Assembly (NCBI GenBank): GCA_036873755.1
Contig: JAVTVY010020567.1
Location: 1 to 64,000, forward strand
DNA: 64,000 nucleotides
Reading direction: 5' to 3'
From: Hanleya hanleyi
Lineage: Eukaryota > Mollusca > Polyplacophora > Lepidopleurida > Hanleyidae
This document shows positions 61,289-64,000 of this stretch, piece after piece. Below the pieces are notes generated by a model. It was not told where the DNA came from. It made no database searches and saw nothing but the letters and a program-made list of their open reading frames with translations. The number at the start of each line of letters is the position of its first letter. Position 1 is the stretch's first letter. Made by a program: the position numbers and the translations under genes.

Positions 61289-62803
61289 GCTGCTAATTAT
61301 TGCATGGAAACACAGTGTCATTAATTTATAGGTAGCTTGCAACATATAGCTTTGTCAATGATCTTGAATTACATTTACTGGACAGTTTCAACGACCACAT
61401 GTTCAGCAATTCTTAAAAGTGACAGGTAAACTTTTCGGTCACCTGTCTCGTGCGAGAGGTGAATTATTTTGAATATTTTGACCCCTGATTTCACAAAATT
61501 CTACCCCTGCATTTAAAAGCCTCTTATTCATTAGGCCTACAATACATATTAGTTTGCTGTCCTGTAAAATTTATCCACTCCACAAAGATTACAAGGTCTG
61601 GTAAGGTGGCTCCCTGGTTTCGGTGCAAAGTCATGTCATTTTTACCATATTTTTTGTACATCTCCGGAAGTTATAAAAATTGGGGCACACCGTATTAAGT
61701 TTTTCTAATTTTCAGTACCTGTGGCAAATTGATACAATGTGAATATTATGTAAAACATCCAATACTTTAAGACATAATTGTTTTCAGAATGTTCAAAAGT
61801 CATGTCAGTTTTCAGATTTTTTTAATGTATTCCTTGATACATGTAGTTTTTGAATATTAAACTCAATTTTAATGTAGGTAGCTATCTCAAAAAGGGCATG
61901 AATGAGACTCTGAAGTCACCTACTGAACTCCCCCACTTTTCCCGCCATTTAATGAAGTCCCAACAATGCAACGTCATAACGACGTTGACAAATGCCACGC
62001 CAACAAAAAGTTTGCCATTCAACATCATGATGTCACAAGGGAAAAATTATCAATAGCTTAAAAACGAGTCGCTGAAACGTAAACGTTGCCTGTCAAAGTA
62101 TCTCATTCGCTCACAAGAGTACGATTACAAGGGAGATAATTCGTATGAGCAAAATGCTGCGCAGAACAGTCATTCTTGTAACCAGGGAGCCAGATAGGTA
62201 CAAGGTACTCGAATGTTACCCGTGTCACTGTGGCACATAGAGTGATTAGAATAGAGTTTCCCCTCTCAGAGATACAGCTAACATGTGTGGTAAAACATTT
62301 GCATTGTCTCAAACATATTGTCTTAATTCAATAGAACATAGAAGTTGAGTTCAACGATCATTGTCTTCTTGCTGGTGACCTCAGTAGATTCATTCACTCT
62401 TCAGGATTTGTCTAAGAGGCTGAAATTGAGACACAGCAATCTGTGCTGTGTGCCTATATTACCTTGGTACATGCAGACAATTATCTGTGACTTCAATGAA
62501 TGTTGAGATTATGCTCAGAAAGAACTGGCATTCAGTGATTCTCAGTTGCAATTACTTTTTTTGTTAGTCAAAATTAATATCGAATAAAGAATTATTTCAG
62601 TAACAATATCCTACAGAAAGAATATTGCAATTCGTTCTCAATTCTGCACTGCTAATGGGGAATTTTGAGGCACTTTACTGCTGCAGGAAATGTTCACTTC
62701 CCTTGCCTCTTATTTGATTGATAATGAATGGATACAGTACGAACTGGAAAGCAAAATGAGTTCAACATTCTTTATATCATTAGACAGTGAGAATTATACA
62801 TAC
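61289..62803. other. Start of the 15.7-kb intron beyond exon 1, nothing recognised
   Basis: AT-rich sequence without an exon, element end or RNA that I can support. Confidence 0.4.
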
Positions 62804-64000
62804 CCTGTACAACCCCATTACTGGAGATGTTCACTGCCACAGACACAGATCGCTGTCCAGGTGTTTCATAATCCAACCTCTTCCCAGACTGTAACCTAAT
62901 CGCCCGACCATCTATTCTGAATAAATTATCAACTGTTGATGAAACGATAGTGTAAGAGACTTGTGTAGATGTATCAGCATTACTGAAGGTGTACACGGCT
63001 GTCTCATTCTCCATGACGGATACGGTCTCTGTGTTAGTGGTCACCTGTCGCCGAACCCGCTTCAAATGCTTGGGTTTAAACTTCAGGTCATCACTGACAT
63101 TAATTGTAACTCTAGTAGGGATTGTGGTATGGTTCGATGGATCCAGAGCTAGGAGTTCCAAAACATACTGCTTAGCACGAAGGAGGTCTTTATTTTTTAG
63201 GTGAATGTTTCCAATCTGGTCGACATCAAAGACCGTATTTGGCATCAACATGTAACGAAGGGTACCTAGATCAGGGTCAACTGCAGTGACAGACAGAATG
63301 GTTTCTCGTTCCTCAGTTTCTGCATAGTTTATGTCAACTGCATACTCAGTTTGTGGGAATGATGGCAGGGTGTCATCGTCATCTTCAACAGTAATAGTGA
63401 CAGTCGTTTGCGCTGCAAATTCACCAGATTTAGCCTCAATAACTAAAATGTACTGTTCCCTCTCTTCTCTATCTACTACTTTTGTGGTCACAATTTCTGC
63501 TCCTTTGACGCCAGTCAATTTAGTATGCAGGTCAAATCTGCCCATGTCGCCTGATACAATGCTGTAACTTATTTCCGTGTCATCCCTCTCCAGTCCAGCA
63601 GATGCCCTTAGATCACTGATGCCCTGCACTAGTGATCCGCGAGGTACATTTTCCTTTATCGTCCCTGTATATTCCATCTTCTGGAAGACTAATGGGCTCT
63701 CCGAGGTATCAAACACTTTGATATGAATCGTGTCATACCACATTTGCGTTCCAAGCTGATGTTTTATGATCAAAGGTAGTGTCCTTTGTATCAGTCTTGA
63801 TATATCTGAGGTTGTAATGATATCCCCGCCTTGGACATTGAACAAATCAGCCAGATCTGTGCCATACACAGTTTCTATGCAACTGGATTGTCCATTTTCC
63901 CACGGCACTTTTGCTACAACATATCCCTTTTCAGCTGTGTGAGGAACAAGCACGCTTTTCTCAATCGCAGCGCCTGCTTGGTTTATTATGGAATGTGTAG
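62804..64000 (-). CDS. CadN: CadN exon 1 of window (partial 5'): divergent EC repeats and furin-like site
   Basis: The frame is open to the window edge, so the true exon start lies upstream; the in-frame GTG at 63951-63953 is not a start. It encodes residues 1-398 plus one base (phase 1). The donor is GTATGT at 62798-62803. Residues 1-105 are the end of one repeat. Two further repeats follow, with weak calcium linkers (an acidic EDDDD stretch at about 205-209, then SDDLKFKP). The motif KRVRRQ then occurs at residues 313-318, followed by the start of a repeat with the usual MEN motif (319 on). The large exon with degenerate repeats suggests the N-terminal region of the ectodomain. The end, ISSNGVVQ, joins exon 2 in phase. 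Confidence 0.85.

Larger units (their letters stand above)
3176..64000 (-). other. CadN: Neural cadherin (CadN-type) gene, internal part: 16 exons, open at both ends
   Basis: The joined exons give one frame of 1,533 complete codons with no stop. Cadherins are calcium-dependent homophilic adhesion receptors; CadN in flies works in axon guidance and synaptic targeting and binds catenins through its tail. Fourteen EC linkers are visible at about residues 95-105, 204-214, 300-318, 410-417, 511-521, 621-630, 727-736, 839-848, 952-961, 1056-1064, 1170-1180, 1296-1305, 1396-1405 and 1509-1518, bounding 13 complete EC repeats. Linkers 4, 6-9 and 11-14 carry a DxNDxxP-type calcium motif; linkers 1, 2, 3, 5 and 10 are degenerate. 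No signal peptide, EGF/LamG, membrane or cytoplasmic segment is in the window, so both ends are missing. The CadN assignment rests on segment-by-segment resemblance recalled from the family. Fat, Dachsous or another long cadherin is less likely because the Cys-Cys loop and the proline linker fit CadN. Confidence 0.85.

Noticed and set aside
63951..63953. In-frame GTG as the cadherin start codon
   Set aside because: The frame stays open to the window edge and the upstream residues continue the same style of sequence; the exon is simply cut by the window.

Overview
This is eukaryotic, intron-rich DNA, most likely from a marine mollusc and probably a bivalve. The evidence is a protostome-type neural cadherin (CadN), dispersed repeats ending in (ACGG)n plus a C/G-run hairpin (the layout of bivalve pearl/CvE-like elements), and short SINE-like pieces that begin with GTGAGTGAGTG. 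The species cannot be named from sequence alone.

One gene explains almost all of the real coding sequence. Sixteen minus-strand exons, from the window edge at 64000 down to 3176, join into one open frame. Every junction has a GT donor, an AG acceptor and a matching codon phase. The result is about 1,533 residues of a giant cadherin ectodomain: 13 complete cadherin (EC) repeats and a partial repeat at each end. Order, linker motifs and idiosyncratic segments (a Gly-Ser-Cys-Cys loop, an Asn-Ile-Ile-Pro-Pro-Pro linker, a Ser-Ala-Arg-Pro-Gly-Thr-Asn-Gly loop) match the middle of invertebrate neural cadherin. The signal peptide lies beyond 64000. The remaining EC repeats, the EGF/laminin-G region, the membrane segment and the catenin-binding tail lie below position 1. 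A furin-like Arg-Val-Arg-Arg site sits at residues 314-317, where divergent N-terminal repeats give way to canonical ones.

The introns are packed with mobile DNA. I can delimit five short hAT-like elements with CAG termini and 5-6 bp target duplications (11440-12434, 16951-18146, 23138-24068, 25961-27107, 54647-55451). There is also a piggyBac-like element (8489-9538), two TA-flanked Tc1/mariner-like elements (30976-32029 and 43868-46185), a PIF/Harbinger-like MITE (52137-52532) and a foldback element built from palindromes (57477-59460). An unidentified TIR family carries a recurrent TAACGGTAAAGACA motif (34085-36538, with a broken second copy at 56919-61288). Several pearl/Helentron-like elements have 150-162 bp tandem cores (about 1925, 6790, 14640, 33400, 35183 and 49535). 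Around 33.4-37.2 kb these are nested three deep. The 15.7-kb intron between the first two visible exons also holds a small zinc-finger ORF (minus strand, 59665-59991) bracketed by a 22-bp direct repeat, and a short plus-strand ORF with a strong Kozak start (60415-60621). A LINE reverse-transcriptase remnant lies at 18360-18548.

I see no rRNA, tRNA or CRISPR array.
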